Positions 45,701 to 53,647 of a DNA stretch of 64,000 bases are shown one piece after another. How positions within the stretch are numbered: position 1 is the first letter of the stretch; every line of letters begins with the position of its first letter. Source of the DNA: Edaphobacter acidisoli (lineage in GTDB: Bacteria > Acidobacteriota > Terriglobia > Terriglobales > Acidobacteriaceae); assembly GCF_014642855.1 (NCBI RefSeq), contig NZ_BMJB01000001.1, positions 806,001 through 870,000 of the forward strand, given 5' to 3'. The translations under genes and the position numbers were made by a program. The notes beneath the pieces were generated by a model, which had not been told where the DNA came from, made no database searches, and saw nothing but the letters and a program-made list of their open reading frames with translations.

Positions 45701-47248
45701 AAGGTGAGCGGGTTGATTGCGAGACTGCGTCACGCGCAACCCGGCGTGCAGTTGATCTCGCCTCCACCGCACCACGATATTTACTCGATTGAGGACCTCG
45801 CGCAGCTTATCTACGACCTGAAGCGCGTCAACAACAAGGCCACGATTGGCGTGAAGCTGGTCTCCGGCTGCGGTGTTGGTACGGTGGCTGCTGGTGTTGC
45901 GAAGGCGTATGCGGACTTCATTGTTATAGCTGGCAATGTAGGCGGAACGGGTGCTGCGGCGCTGTCGAGCATCAAGTACGCGGGTAATCCGTGGGAGCTT
46001 GGTCTTGCCGAGGCGCAACAGGTGCTGATGCAGAACGGTATGCGAAGCCGTGTGCGTCTGCGGACTGACGGCGGTCTCGCCACGGCTCGCGACATTTTGA
46101 TTGCGGCTATGCTCGGCGCGGATGAGTACGCCTTCGGCACGGCTGTGCTTGTTGTACTCGGTTGCGATATGGCGCGGCAGTGCCACCTGAACACCTGTCC
46201 CACTGGCATCGCTACACAGAAGCCAGAGTTGCGGGCAAAGTTCCGCGGCAAGCCTGAGCACGTCGTCCGCTTCTTCCAGGAGTTGGCTGCCGATGTTCAG
46301 AAGCTGCTTGCGCGCTATGGCCTGCCTTCGCTTGAAGCGGCGATTGGCCGCACCGATCTGCTGGAGCAGGTACGCTTCGACGGCAATCTCGACTTGCAGC
46401 CGATGCTTGCGCAGGTCGCCGACGGTCCAAGCCGCTGGATGGGCATCCGGAATGATCAGCCGGTCGCGCGTCCTCCGCTGGACGAGGCGTGGGTTGAGCC
46501 CGCGCTGCGAGCGGTGGAAGCTGGCGAGCCGTACGTCGTCAACTCGAAGATCACGAACGCGGACCGTTCGGTCGGCGCACGGTTGGCAGGTGAATTGGCT
46601 GTGTTGCGTGCACAGAACGAGACGCCTTCTGACATCACGTTCAACCTCGAAGGAACGGCTGGGCAGTCGTTCGGCGCGTTTGCTGCCGATGGAATGAAAC
46701 TTGTGCTCTCGGGCCAGGCGAACGACTTCGTCGGCAAGGGGCTCTCGGGCGGCGAACTGGTCGTCAAGGCACGCGGTCTGGCGGCGAAGGACAGTGGTCA
46801 GCACGTAATTCTGGGCAACGTTGCGCTCTACGGCGCGACTTCAGGCAAGCTGTTTGCCGCGGGTCGTGCGGGTGAGCGGTTTGCGGTTCGCAACTCGGGC
46901 GCGGTGGCCGTCGTGGAAGGTGTCGGCGACCATGGCTGCGAGTACATGACTGGTGGCACGGTGGTGATTCTCGGTAAGACGGGCATCAACTTCGGCGCCG
47001 GCATGACGGGCGGTCTGGCCTGGGTCAACGACGCCGACGGCACGTTGATCGCAGAGGGCAGATATCACCCTGAGTTCCTCACGGCTGAGCCGTTTAGCGC
47101 ACTCGATGCGGAGTCGCAGGCAAGTCTGAAGGCACTCATCGAGATGCACGTTGCGGCTTCGGACAGCGGTCTGGCCAAGGCTATGCTGGCGAACTGGCCG
47201 GCGAGCGCCCAGGGCTTCGTCCGGATGACCCCGGTTCCGCAGGTCTAG
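42722..47248 (+). CDS. gltB: Glutamate synthase large subunit
   Basis: A 1508-residue enzyme making glutamate from glutamine and 2-oxoglutarate. The class II amidotransferase nucleophile is Cys36 in DSCGVGFVAS, so the first 35 residues are probably a removed propeptide. The central and FMN-binding domains contain NTGEGGED, IKQIASGRFGV, GGTGAAALSSIKYAG and RTDGGLATARDI. The 3Fe-4S Cys cluster is CDMARQCHLNTCPTGIATQ, and the C-terminal beta-helix GXGXG domain ends the chain. An Ala/Glu-rich insert of about 35-40 residues sits near residue 910. gltD, the small subunit, is not in the window. It diverges from argR across the putative ArgR operator. Confidence 0.96.
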   Translation: MDWSPANTTKSELEVSLKPSRRPVSLVDSRFDSDSCGVGFVASVNATSTHDILQKALTALSRLEHRGATAADGKSSDGVGVMTAVPRELLVRAANVSIADDQLLGVGMLLLPTDETRAEALLERCLRSHDLTVLCWRDVPVCTEYLGEMALSTMPKIRQVLVADMTGSEPGTMERRLYLARKQFERAHERGDVTGNICSLSTQTIIYKAMCSGGFLASFYPDLASELYVTPFAIFHQRYATNTLPTWHRAQPLRTLGHNGEINTVWGNRARMAARGSTLPVECKPVLTEDGTDSTSLDEAIELLAQNGRTLPEAVRMLLPPATSDKHSSLFLQYHMDCSEPWDGPAAIAFSDGRYVGAALDRNGLRPCRFAITKSGLVVTGSEAGLVDLDPEEVTHSGRLGPGQMFVVDLEKHKIYEDESLTELFDAGATYATLVEDSPLTAVAVEPSEPAKLASTQKGFGYTREDVKMILQPMAVDGKDPVWSMGDDTPLAFLARATRPVYGYFRQRFAQVTNPAIDPLREACVVSLHTRLGPWPHLLDKNAPLPGLSLKSPFLSLGQVEALRRGDYPHKAELNLAELQCVFDASGTLEEALDELCMQAIKLVRNGARILLLSDRSATAERLPVPMAMATGAIHQALVAAGLRTLAGMAVEAGDCRDIHHAAVLIGYGAGVVCPWLALETGISQAPAGTDPLVAEYKMLKSLDAGLAKVMSKMGISVVDSYRGAHLFDILGLHSSVVDRCFPNTPAPLSGVGFDEVERQLRQTWQASGSETDGLSDFGWVRFRKSDTSEYHAWQPPNVKALQSVVGTARNVPLPEDPTSAFQIFTNDVIRRDPSVLRDLLEIRPAGQELQLSEVEAPENIWKRFISSAMSLGSLSPEAHHTITAAMNMLGARSNTGEGGEDAAVYRLDAEGVAKAEAAEEAALAARAGGSAAAVAEPVVEAPAIHVSLNNKIKQIASGRFGVTAEYLAHAEEIEIKVAQGAKPGEGGQLPAHKVSGLIARLRHAQPGVQLISPPPHHDIYSIEDLAQLIYDLKRVNNKATIGVKLVSGCGVGTVAAGVAKAYADFIVIAGNVGGTGAAALSSIKYAGNPWELGLAEAQQVLMQNGMRSRVRLRTDGGLATARDILIAAMLGADEYAFGTAVLVVLGCDMARQCHLNTCPTGIATQKPELRAKFRGKPEHVVRFFQELAADVQKLLARYGLPSLEAAIGRTDLLEQVRFDGNLDLQPMLAQVADGPSRWMGIRNDQPVARPPLDEAWVEPALRAVEAGEPYVVNSKITNADRSVGARLAGELAVLRAQNETPSDITFNLEGTAGQSFGAFAADGMKLVLSGQANDFVGKGLSGGELVVKARGLAAKDSGQHVILGNVALYGATSGKLFAAGRAGERFAVRNSGAVAVVEGVGDHGCEYMTGGTVVILGKTGINFGAGMTGGLAWVNDADGTLIAEGRYHPEFLTAEPFSALDAESQASLKALIEMHVAASDSGLAKAMLANWPASAQGFVRMTPVPQV

Positions 47249-47253
47249 TAACA

Positions 47254-47289
47254 GTCCGTCCCTTGGCTGCTTCTGGTTATGGGACGGAC
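47254..47289 (+). terminator. Possible terminator after gltB
   Basis: A 9-bp perfect stem, GTCCGTCCC (47254-47262) with GGGACGGAC (47281-47289), with an 18-base loop, followed by pyrimidine-rich sequence. The long loop lowers confidence. Confidence 0.5.
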
Positions 47290-47323
47290 GCTTCTCCCCA
47301 TATTTTCTGCAATATTCTGCCCG

Positions 47324-47341
47324 AATGAACGATAATTCATT
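47324..47341 (+). promoter_or_regulatory. Palindromic operator candidate for the TetR/FadR-like regulator
   Basis: AATGAA and TTCATT arms are separated by six bases, ending 48 bp before the regulator's ATG. The half-sites resemble, from memory, the Bacillus FadR box (TGAATGA...TCATTCA). This suggests autoregulation, but it is one site only. Confidence 0.4.
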
Positions 47342-47389
47342 TCTGGCAGATAACTATGCTTCATTTGAGTGGTGAAAGTGGAAACTCCA

Positions 47390-48046
47390 ATGGCAAGGCC
47401 TGAATCGAAACGCAGAGTAGAAGACGGAAAGCAGGAGAACGGAACCGCCACACCGGCGACCGGGCAGGGAAGCGAGAAATACCAGCGCATTCTGGACGCG
47501 GCTGTTGAAGTGATTGCCGAGCACGGCTACTTCAACTCTCCGGTCAGCGCAATTGCCAAGCGAGCAGGCGTCGCGGACGGCACGATCTACCTGTACTTCA
47601 AAAGCAAGGACGATGTGCTGCGCACGGCCATCGACTCGACCTTCCAGCGCTTCTATTCCATCGTGGAAGAGCGATTCAAGACGCTCACGAGCCCGCGCGA
47701 GCAGTTAGAGTTTATTGCTGAAGTTCACCTTTCAAGCCACTCGGCCAACCGCAGTATGGCTGTGCTGATGCAGACGGAGATGCGGCAGAGCGCGAAGTTT
47801 ATCGCGGAGTTCTCGCACCATCATCTGGTGAAGTACATTCAGGTTGTGCGCGAGGTTATCCGGCGTGGGCAGCAGGAGGGCATCTTCAGGCAGGATGTCT
47901 CCGACGGAGTTGTTGCGCACTGCATGTTCGGCGCGATTGATGAGTTGCTCAGCTCCGCTGTCTTTACTGGCCGCGTCTACGACCCCAAGGCGACGGCGGC
48001 GCAGGTGATGGACATCCTGATGCATGGGATTCAGAGCAGAGGATAG
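47390..48046 (+). CDS. TetR family transcriptional regulator, FadR-like
   Basis: A 218-residue regulator. The N-terminal HTH is EVIAEHGYFNSPVSAIAKRA followed by GVADGTIYLYFKSKDDVLRT; the C-terminal ligand domain (VHLSSHSANRSMAVLMQTEM, then IQVVREVIRRGQQEGIF) resembles the Bacillus-type FadR group that senses long-chain acyl-CoA. A long-chain acyl-CoA ligase gene lies 1.8 kb downstream across the sulfatase gene, which fits this idea but does not prove it. ATG 47390 is used; an in-frame GTG at 47369 would add seven residues. A palindrome lies just upstream. Confidence 0.83.
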   Translation: MARPESKRRVEDGKQENGTATPATGQGSEKYQRILDAAVEVIAEHGYFNSPVSAIAKRAGVADGTIYLYFKSKDDVLRTAIDSTFQRFYSIVEERFKTLTSPREQLEFIAEVHLSSHSANRSMAVLMQTEMRQSAKFIAEFSHHHLVKYIQVVREVIRRGQQEGIFRQDVSDGVVAHCMFGAIDELLSSAVFTGRVYDPKATAAQVMDILMHGIQSRG

Positions 48047-48091
48047 ACGCAGAAAATTAGAAGATCGATTGCCTTTACGCTGGAGCGATCT

Positions 48092-49705
48092 TCACGCTCC
48101 CCATGCGACCTTCTTCAACATGTCGTCTGCTGGTGCGTAGCCTGGGAAGTTGGGAGAAAGCAGCATTCCCTTCGGCCTCGGGACGAGTTTGCCATCTTTG
48201 ACCCAATCCTCGCCGCGCTCTTCCAGGTGCGCGACAAGTCGTTGCCGCCAGAGCTGCAACTGGGGCGCGAATTCGACGTTGCCTGACAGATCCTTCAATT
48301 CGTGCGGGTCGTTCTCAAGATGGAAGAGCTGCTCTTCGCCGTGCATGGCGTGGTAGAGATATTTCCATCGCCCATCGGTCAGGCCGTTCCAATGAATCTC
48401 CGGGCTGTAGCAGATGTTGTGTTCGAGGTCGATATATTCGCGCCAGCCCTCGCCCTTCGTTCGCACCAGCTGCAGCAGGCTCTTGCCTTCGATGCTCTCG
48501 GGGATGCTTGCTCCGGCGGCATCGAGACAAGTGGGAAGAATGTCTCGCAGCTCGACGGGATTTGTGATGACCTGTCCCGCAGGCCCGAGACCCATGCCTG
48601 CGGCTGGACGCATCAGCATGGGAACGTGTGCGGACTGCTCGTAACCGTAGCCCTTGCGCCAGAGGTTCTGGTCGCCGAGCATGTCGCCGTGGTCGGAGAT
48701 GAAGAGGACCAGCGTCTCGTCGAGCAGTTTGCGCTTGTCGAGGACTTCGAGGATGCGACCAATCTGCTCGTCCACAAAGCTGATGGAGCCATAGTAGCCC
48801 TGGCGCGAACGGCGCATCTCATCGGCAGAGAGTTTGCCGTGCCAGAGGTCGTCGCGGTCGCTGCTGCGCGGCTCGTACTTCTTTGCCCAATCGCCAGCCT
48901 CCGGCGCGGGCAGTTCGCGGTCTTCGTACATTTTGAAGAAGCGCTCCGGCGCATCGTAAGGGCTGTGCGGACGGATGAAGGAGACCTTCAGGAAGAATGG
49001 CTCGGGGCGCTCGTAGCCGGAGAGAAACCGCACCGCGGTCTCGCCGGTCCAGTGCGTTGCGTGTAATTCTTCTGGATAGACAAATGGGATGCCGCGATGG
49101 TCGTTCCATCCGAGCCCGGTAGCGTGCGGGTCTTTGTCCGGCACCTGCGACCAGAACCATGCTTCGTAGTCGCAGCGCTCTTCCCATGATCCCTCTGCTT
49201 GTGACTGCTCGGTGTGGAACCAGTAGCTGCAATGTTCATCGCAGACCAGATGGTGGTATCCGTGCGCGTTGCGGATGGGGTAGTAGTGGTTCTTGCCGAT
49301 GGACGTTGTGTAGTAGCCTGCCGCGGACATCGCCCTGGCTTTCTCGACTGGATACAGATTGCTGGCCATGTGGCCGTACCCGAGCAATCCATTGCGCCAC
49401 GGGCCCATGCCTGTTAGCAGCGCGCTGCGGGCTGGAGTGCAGGTTGGCGTACAGGAGTAGGCCGAGGTGAAGCGGATGCCTTCTTTCGCCAGGTGGTCGA
49501 GGTTTGGCGTGCTGATGGCCTTGTTGCCATACGCTCCCATGCAGTCGCCGCGCCACTGGTCGGCCATGAGGAGGAGAATGTTGGGGCGGTCGCGCTTGAC
49601 GGTGCTGGGCGTGTATCGGGGAGTGGCCTGAGGTTGGCTGACTGCGTCAAGACCAGTGCCGAACAATGCTGCGCCGCTCAATCCAACGAAGTGTCTTCGG
49701 TTCAT
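48092..49705 (-). CDS. Sulfatase (arylsulfatase A-like) with Tat-type signal
   Basis: A 537-residue alkaline-phosphatase-superfamily sulfatase that removes sulfate esters, probably from polysaccharides. MNRRHFVGLSGAALFG is a twin-arginine-like signal, implying export. NILLLMADQWRGDCMGAYG holds the metal-binding Asp, CTPTCTPARSALLTG contains the C-x-P-x-R formylglycine motif, and FISDHGDMLGDQNLWRKG holds the other metal ligands. Activity requires a formylglycine-generating enzyme, not encoded here. ATG 49705 directly starts the signal peptide. The gene converges with the TetR gene; an 8-bp inverted repeat spans their ends near 48060-48093. Confidence 0.9.
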   Translation of the reverse strand: MNRRHFVGLSGAALFGTGLDAVSQPQATPRYTPSTVKRDRPNILLLMADQWRGDCMGAYGNKAISTPNLDHLAKEGIRFTSAYSCTPTCTPARSALLTGMGPWRNGLLGYGHMASNLYPVEKARAMSAAGYYTTSIGKNHYYPIRNAHGYHHLVCDEHCSYWFHTEQSQAEGSWEERCDYEAWFWSQVPDKDPHATGLGWNDHRGIPFVYPEELHATHWTGETAVRFLSGYERPEPFFLKVSFIRPHSPYDAPERFFKMYEDRELPAPEAGDWAKKYEPRSSDRDDLWHGKLSADEMRRSRQGYYGSISFVDEQIGRILEVLDKRKLLDETLVLFISDHGDMLGDQNLWRKGYGYEQSAHVPMLMRPAAGMGLGPAGQVITNPVELRDILPTCLDAAGASIPESIEGKSLLQLVRTKGEGWREYIDLEHNICYSPEIHWNGLTDGRWKYLYHAMHGEEQLFHLENDPHELKDLSGNVEFAPQLQLWRQRLVAHLEERGEDWVKDGKLVPRPKGMLLSPNFPGYAPADDMLKKVAWGA

Positions 49706-49847
49706 CTGGCGGTATCCTGTCGGTATGATGTCCAAAAGAATACAACATAAATCGCAAGAAATCGAAATATTGGCGCCATTGTGATTTCTGTGTGGAGACG
49801 CAGTGATTTATGGTGTGGTGAGACGTGAGCATCTGAGGTGACAAAGC

Positions 49848-51638
49848 ATGGTTGATCTGGCGACAGTGAATGATGTTCTGGCTGAGGTGACTGGACGCGG
49901 GGACCGCACTGCGATGCTCTATCAGGACGCTGCGGCCCAGTGGAAGCCGATTAGTTCGGCGGAGCTATACGGACGCATCCGCGCGTTGGCGGACATGCTG
50001 CAGTCGTGGGGCGTCAAGAAAGGCGATCGCGTGGCGCTCATCGCTGAGAACCGCTGGGAGTGGCCAGTGGTTGATTTCGCCGTATTGGCGATTGGCGGCG
50101 TGGATGTCCCGCTTTATCCGACGATGACGCCGGAGCAGATTGGTTACATGCTGCGCGATTCGGGCGCGAAGGTCGTGGTGGTCTCGTCGAAGGAGCTTTA
50201 CGAGAAGATCACAGCCGCTGGCGAACTGCCTGAGCTCGAGCATGTTGTCGTGATGGACGAGGGTGAGTTTCCTGGAACGGAGAGCTTTGCCTCTCTGATG
50301 ACAATGGCCAAAGATAAGCAGCAGCGGAGCGAGGAGTTCGATGTGATGGTGCGGATGGCGCGGCCAGACGACCTGGCGACGATCATCTACACCTCGGGCA
50401 CGACGGGCGAGCCGAAGGGCGTGATGCTGACGCATGGCAACCTGGCCAGTAACCTGAACGTGACGACGTGTCCGCTGGGTTTTGATGGGACCGACAGTTG
50501 CATCTCGTTTCTGCCGCTCTCGCATGTCACGGCGAGGCATCTGGATTATGCGCTGATGCACTATGGCGCGAAGCTCGCGTACTGCTCAAAGTTTGACCTG
50601 CTACCTGCTGCGATGAAAGAGGTTCGACCGACGATTTTTGTTGCCGTGCCGCGGGTGTATGAGAAGATTCGCCAGGCGGTGGAGGGGAAGTCGGCGGCTT
50701 CGCCGGTGAAGTCGCGGATCCTGGCCTGGGCGATCCGGACTGGGCATGCGCACCGAGCGGAGACGCTGGTGGGGAAGACTCCCTCGGGGTTGGGGTCGAA
50801 GCTGGCGGACAAGCTGGTTTACTCGAAGATTCGGGAGGCGTTCGGCGGACGGGTGAAGGTCTTCATCTCGGGCGGCGCGCCGCTGGGGATGGATACGGCG
50901 GGGTGGTTTGCGGATGCGGGGATTCGGATCTTCGAGGGGTACGGATTGACGGAGACCTCGCCGGTGATCGCGCTGAATTACCCGGAGGCTCACCGGATCG
51001 GGACGGTTGGGCGGGCGATGCCGAATGTGGAGTGCCGGTTCGCGGCGGATGGTGAGCTGGAGGTGCGGGGGCCGTCGGTCTTCTCGGGATACTGGAAGAA
51101 GCCGGAGGCGACGGCGGAGGTCTTCACGGCGGATGGGTGGTTCAGGACCGGGGACATCGGGCACGTGGATGCGGATGGGTTCATCTCGATCACGGACCGG
51201 AAGAAGGAGTTGCTGAAGACGAGTGGGGGGAAGATGATCGCGCCGCAGCCGATCGAGAACCGACTGAAGGCGAATGTGCTGGTGGGGCAGGCGGCGCTGG
51301 TAGGGGACAAGCACAAGTTCCTGTGCGTGCTGATCTCACCGAACTTCGCGGCGCTGGAGGGGTGGGCGAAGGGGCATGGGGTGGTGGATGGGGACCGGGC
51401 GGCGCTGGTGCAGGATGCGCGGGTGGTGAAGGCTTACCAGGAGATCGTGGATGGGGTGAATGCGGGGTTGGCACACTTCGAGACGATCAAGCGGCTGCGG
51501 GTGGTTCCGGAGGAGTGGTCGGTTGAGGATGGGGCGCTGACGCCGAGCATGAAGCTGAAGCGGCGGGTGGTGGAGCAGCGGTATGCGAAGGAGATCGGGG
51601 AGTTCTACGCCGATGAGGCGACGGCTGCGCGGGAGTGA
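49848..51638 (+). CDS. fadD: Long-chain fatty acid-CoA ligase (AMP-binding)
   Basis: A 596-residue adenylate-forming enzyme activating fatty acids to acyl-CoA. The P-loop-like motif is TIIYTSGTTGEPKGVMLTHG, followed by YGLTETSPVIALNYPEAHRI, GWFRTGDIGHVDADGFISIT and DRKKELLKTSGGKMIAPQPI, then PQPIENRLKANVLVGQAALV. The layout and length fit the FadD15-like long-chain subgroup. GAGGTGACAAAGC precedes the ATG. The last 1 kb has a strikingly G-rich style (many GGG-containing codons) compared with the first half. A repeat element with a terminator follows directly. Confidence 0.9.
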   Translation: MVDLATVNDVLAEVTGRGDRTAMLYQDAAAQWKPISSAELYGRIRALADMLQSWGVKKGDRVALIAENRWEWPVVDFAVLAIGGVDVPLYPTMTPEQIGYMLRDSGAKVVVVSSKELYEKITAAGELPELEHVVVMDEGEFPGTESFASLMTMAKDKQQRSEEFDVMVRMARPDDLATIIYTSGTTGEPKGVMLTHGNLASNLNVTTCPLGFDGTDSCISFLPLSHVTARHLDYALMHYGAKLAYCSKFDLLPAAMKEVRPTIFVAVPRVYEKIRQAVEGKSAASPVKSRILAWAIRTGHAHRAETLVGKTPSGLGSKLADKLVYSKIREAFGGRVKVFISGGAPLGMDTAGWFADAGIRIFEGYGLTETSPVIALNYPEAHRIGTVGRAMPNVECRFAADGELEVRGPSVFSGYWKKPEATAEVFTADGWFRTGDIGHVDADGFISITDRKKELLKTSGGKMIAPQPIENRLKANVLVGQAALVGDKHKFLCVLISPNFAALEGWAKGHGVVDGDRAALVQDARVVKAYQEIVDGVNAGLAHFETIKRLRVVPEEWSVEDGALTPSMKLKRRVVEQRYAKEIGEFYADEATAARE

Positions 51639-51863
51639 CCCCCCTCCCCCTACTTTTGTTGTCAAAGTCTTCAAAACAGGTCGCATAGGTCTGGACTTCC
51701 TTTGGAGCCGAAATGGAAAAAGCCCGGAGGGGGTCCGGGCTTTTCTTTATGCTTTCTCTAGTTTAACGGGTGGAGTGAAACTAAACCGCCAACTTTCGTG
51801 GAGAAATATCTGGTTTCGCATGTGTTGGTTGCGGGGTTTTGCACAGGTTGGAGGGGTTGACAG
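51639..51863 (+). repeat. Long intergenic repeat element, copy 2
   Basis: This element starts immediately after the ligase stop and matches 21947-22172 in order and spacing: C-rich start (CCCCCCTCCCCC), CAAAGTCTTCAAAA, GC hairpin at 51718-51744, GTGAAACTAAACCGCCA at 51776-51792, and TTGACAG at 51857-51863. The terminal TTGACA could act as a -35 box for the GH28 gene downstream. Confidence 0.7.
51718..51744 (+). terminator. Terminator after the acyl-CoA ligase gene, within repeat copy 2
   Basis: A perfect 11-bp stem, AAAAGCCCGGA (51718-51728) with TCCGGGCTTTT (51734-51744), followed by CTTTATGC. A close variant recurs at 57079-57103. Confidence 0.85.
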
Positions 51864-52008
51864 CATGACGTTGGCGTTACGGATATCCTTGCCCGGAAAT
51901 TTATGAATTTGTTTACGTATTGGACAGGAACCCTTCCGGCAGGGGATGATCAGAAGCGGAACCTGAGATCAACTGGTTCCTGACTCTCTGTACTGAGGAA
52001 TCCTGCTG
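51864..52008. other. Leader region of the GH28 gene
   Basis: With the repeat before it, this forms the 370-bp interval between the ligase and GH28 genes. It contains no open frame; a promoter using the TTGACA at 51857 is possible, but the -10 match is poor. Confidence 0.35.
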
Positions 52009-53307
52009 ATGTCTATCGAGCCTATCGAGCGCTACTCCCGCCGCCGCTTCAACGCACTCATCGCCTCGGCTCCGCTCTGGCCGCTTGCTGCGAAGGCTTT
52101 CGCCGCGTCCACACGCGAGCTGCTGATTACGAAGTCCGGCGCGGTTGCCGACGATTCGACCGTCAACACCAAGGCCATCCAGAATGCGATCGATGAACTT
52201 GCCGCGAAGGGCGGAGGTACGGTTGTTGTGCCTAAGGGCGTCTTCGTCTCTGGTGCTCTCTTCTTCAAGCCGAAGGTCAATCTTCGCCTGACGGAGGGCG
52301 CTGTTCTCAAATGCTCGACCGACATGTCGAACTTCCCGGCGCAACGCACGCGCATCGAAGGCCACTTCCTGGAACACTTCACGCCGGCGTTCATCAATGC
52401 GACGAACTGCGACGGATTCGAGCTGACCGGCGAGGGCACTCTGGACGGCGCGGGCATGCCTATCTGGGAGGCGTTCTGGAAGGGAAGAGCGGAGAACAAA
52501 AACTTTGCGAACACCGCCCTGCCGCGCGCGCGGCTGGCGCTGATCGAAGGCTCGAAGAACGTGCGGGTCGAAGGGATTACGTTTAAGGATTCGCAGTTCT
52601 GGAACTGCCACCTCTACAACAACGACGGCGTGCTCGTGCGCAATGTCCACTTCCATGTGCCCGATGATTACAGACAGGCCCCGAGCACGGACGGCATCGA
52701 TATCGACAGCTCACGCAATGTTACTGTCGATGGTTGCGTGTTCTCGGTCACGGACGACTGCATTGCGTGCAAGGGTTCGAAGGGGCCGCGCGCGATGGAG
52801 GACAAGGACAGCCCGGCGGTCGAGCATATCCGCGTGCGCAACTGCACCTTCAAGCGCGGCGGCGGCGTTCTGACCTGCGGGAGCGAGGCCACGATTGTTC
52901 GAGACGTGATTGCCGAGGACTGCACGATCACGGGCCGCGTCCGCATCGCAACCCTGAAGCTGCGTCCCGACACTCCGCAGCACTACGAGGACATTACCTT
53001 CCGCAACATCACCTCGGAAGGTCAATCGAGCGGCATCATTAACATGGCGCCGTGGTCGCAGTATTTTGATCTACAGGGTATGGCGCCGCCCAAATCAGTC
53101 GTGAAGAACCTGAAGATCGTCGGCATCAAGGGCACGTTCACCTCGTTCGGAATCATCAAGCCGAATCCTGGCCAGACCGAGATCAGCGATGTCCTGTTGA
53201 AGGATTTTGACGTCACCATCACGAAGAACGACACGCTGAATACCTCCGGTGTCACCGATCTCAAGCTGGAAGATGTCATCGTCAACGGAAAGCCCTACAC
53301 CGTTTAG
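52009..53307 (+). CDS. Glycoside hydrolase family 28 (polygalacturonase-like), secreted
   Basis: A 432-residue pectin-active right-handed beta-helix enzyme. The N-terminus YSRRRFNALIASAP looks like a twin-arginine signal. The helix opens with DDSTVNTKAIQNAIDELAAK and GGGTVVVPKGVFVSGALFFK. Catalytic Asp residues lie in STDGIDIDSSRNV and VTDDCIACKG, followed by CGSEATIVRDV, where bacterial members have GSE instead of GHG, and by GRVRIATLKLR. This pattern suggests exo-polygalacturonase or a related pectin hydrolase; substrate is inferred. A TonB-dependent receptor gene follows after 340 bp on the same strand. Confidence 0.9.
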   Translation: MSIEPIERYSRRRFNALIASAPLWPLAAKAFAASTRELLITKSGAVADDSTVNTKAIQNAIDELAAKGGGTVVVPKGVFVSGALFFKPKVNLRLTEGAVLKCSTDMSNFPAQRTRIEGHFLEHFTPAFINATNCDGFELTGEGTLDGAGMPIWEAFWKGRAENKNFANTALPRARLALIEGSKNVRVEGITFKDSQFWNCHLYNNDGVLVRNVHFHVPDDYRQAPSTDGIDIDSSRNVTVDGCVFSVTDDCIACKGSKGPRAMEDKDSPAVEHIRVRNCTFKRGGGVLTCGSEATIVRDVIAEDCTITGRVRIATLKLRPDTPQHYEDITFRNITSEGQSSGIINMAPWSQYFDLQGMAPPKSVVKNLKIVGIKGTFTSFGIIKPNPGQTEISDVLLKDFDVTITKNDTLNTSGVTDLKLEDVIVNGKPYTV

Positions 53308-53647
53308 GTTTATCCAGACACATAAAAGTAGAGATGAGCGGAGCCGGGCTGCGTTGTGCGGTCCGGCTTTCATTTGGCGCCAGAGGCTTGCCGGCAGGGA
53401 ATCCGCTGGCGGAAATAATTATTTTGATTGACATACTATACATCGGGACTGCATTATTGCTGCCCAGATGGTTACCTGCATTCTTGAGCCTTTCTATCTC
53501 GGGATTCCATCTGATTGTGCTGTTTTGACAGCAATCGGCAGAAATCGCTTGCATGGTTACGCAGCATGCCAGACCTGTTTATTGCAAAGAGCGCACTTCG
53601 TGCGCTGATTCACTTTTGCCCTTGCAGCTTATTTAGGAGGTTTTTCA
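53308..53647. other. Gene-free leader before the TonB-dependent receptor gene
   Basis: 340 bp without a gene. A possible terminator hairpin, AGCCGG (53342-53347) with CCGGCT (53363-53368), lies 34 bp after the GH28 stop. TTGACA at 53428-53433 with CATTAT 18 bp later is a promoter candidate. AGGAGG at 53635-53640 is the ribosome site of the next gene. No RNA gene is recognised. Confidence 0.4.

Noticed and set aside
48060..48093. Inverted repeat GAAGATCG/CGATCTTC as a terminator between the TetR and sulfatase genes
   Set aside because: The stem overlaps the sulfatase stop codon and no T run follows on either strand; the evidence is too weak.
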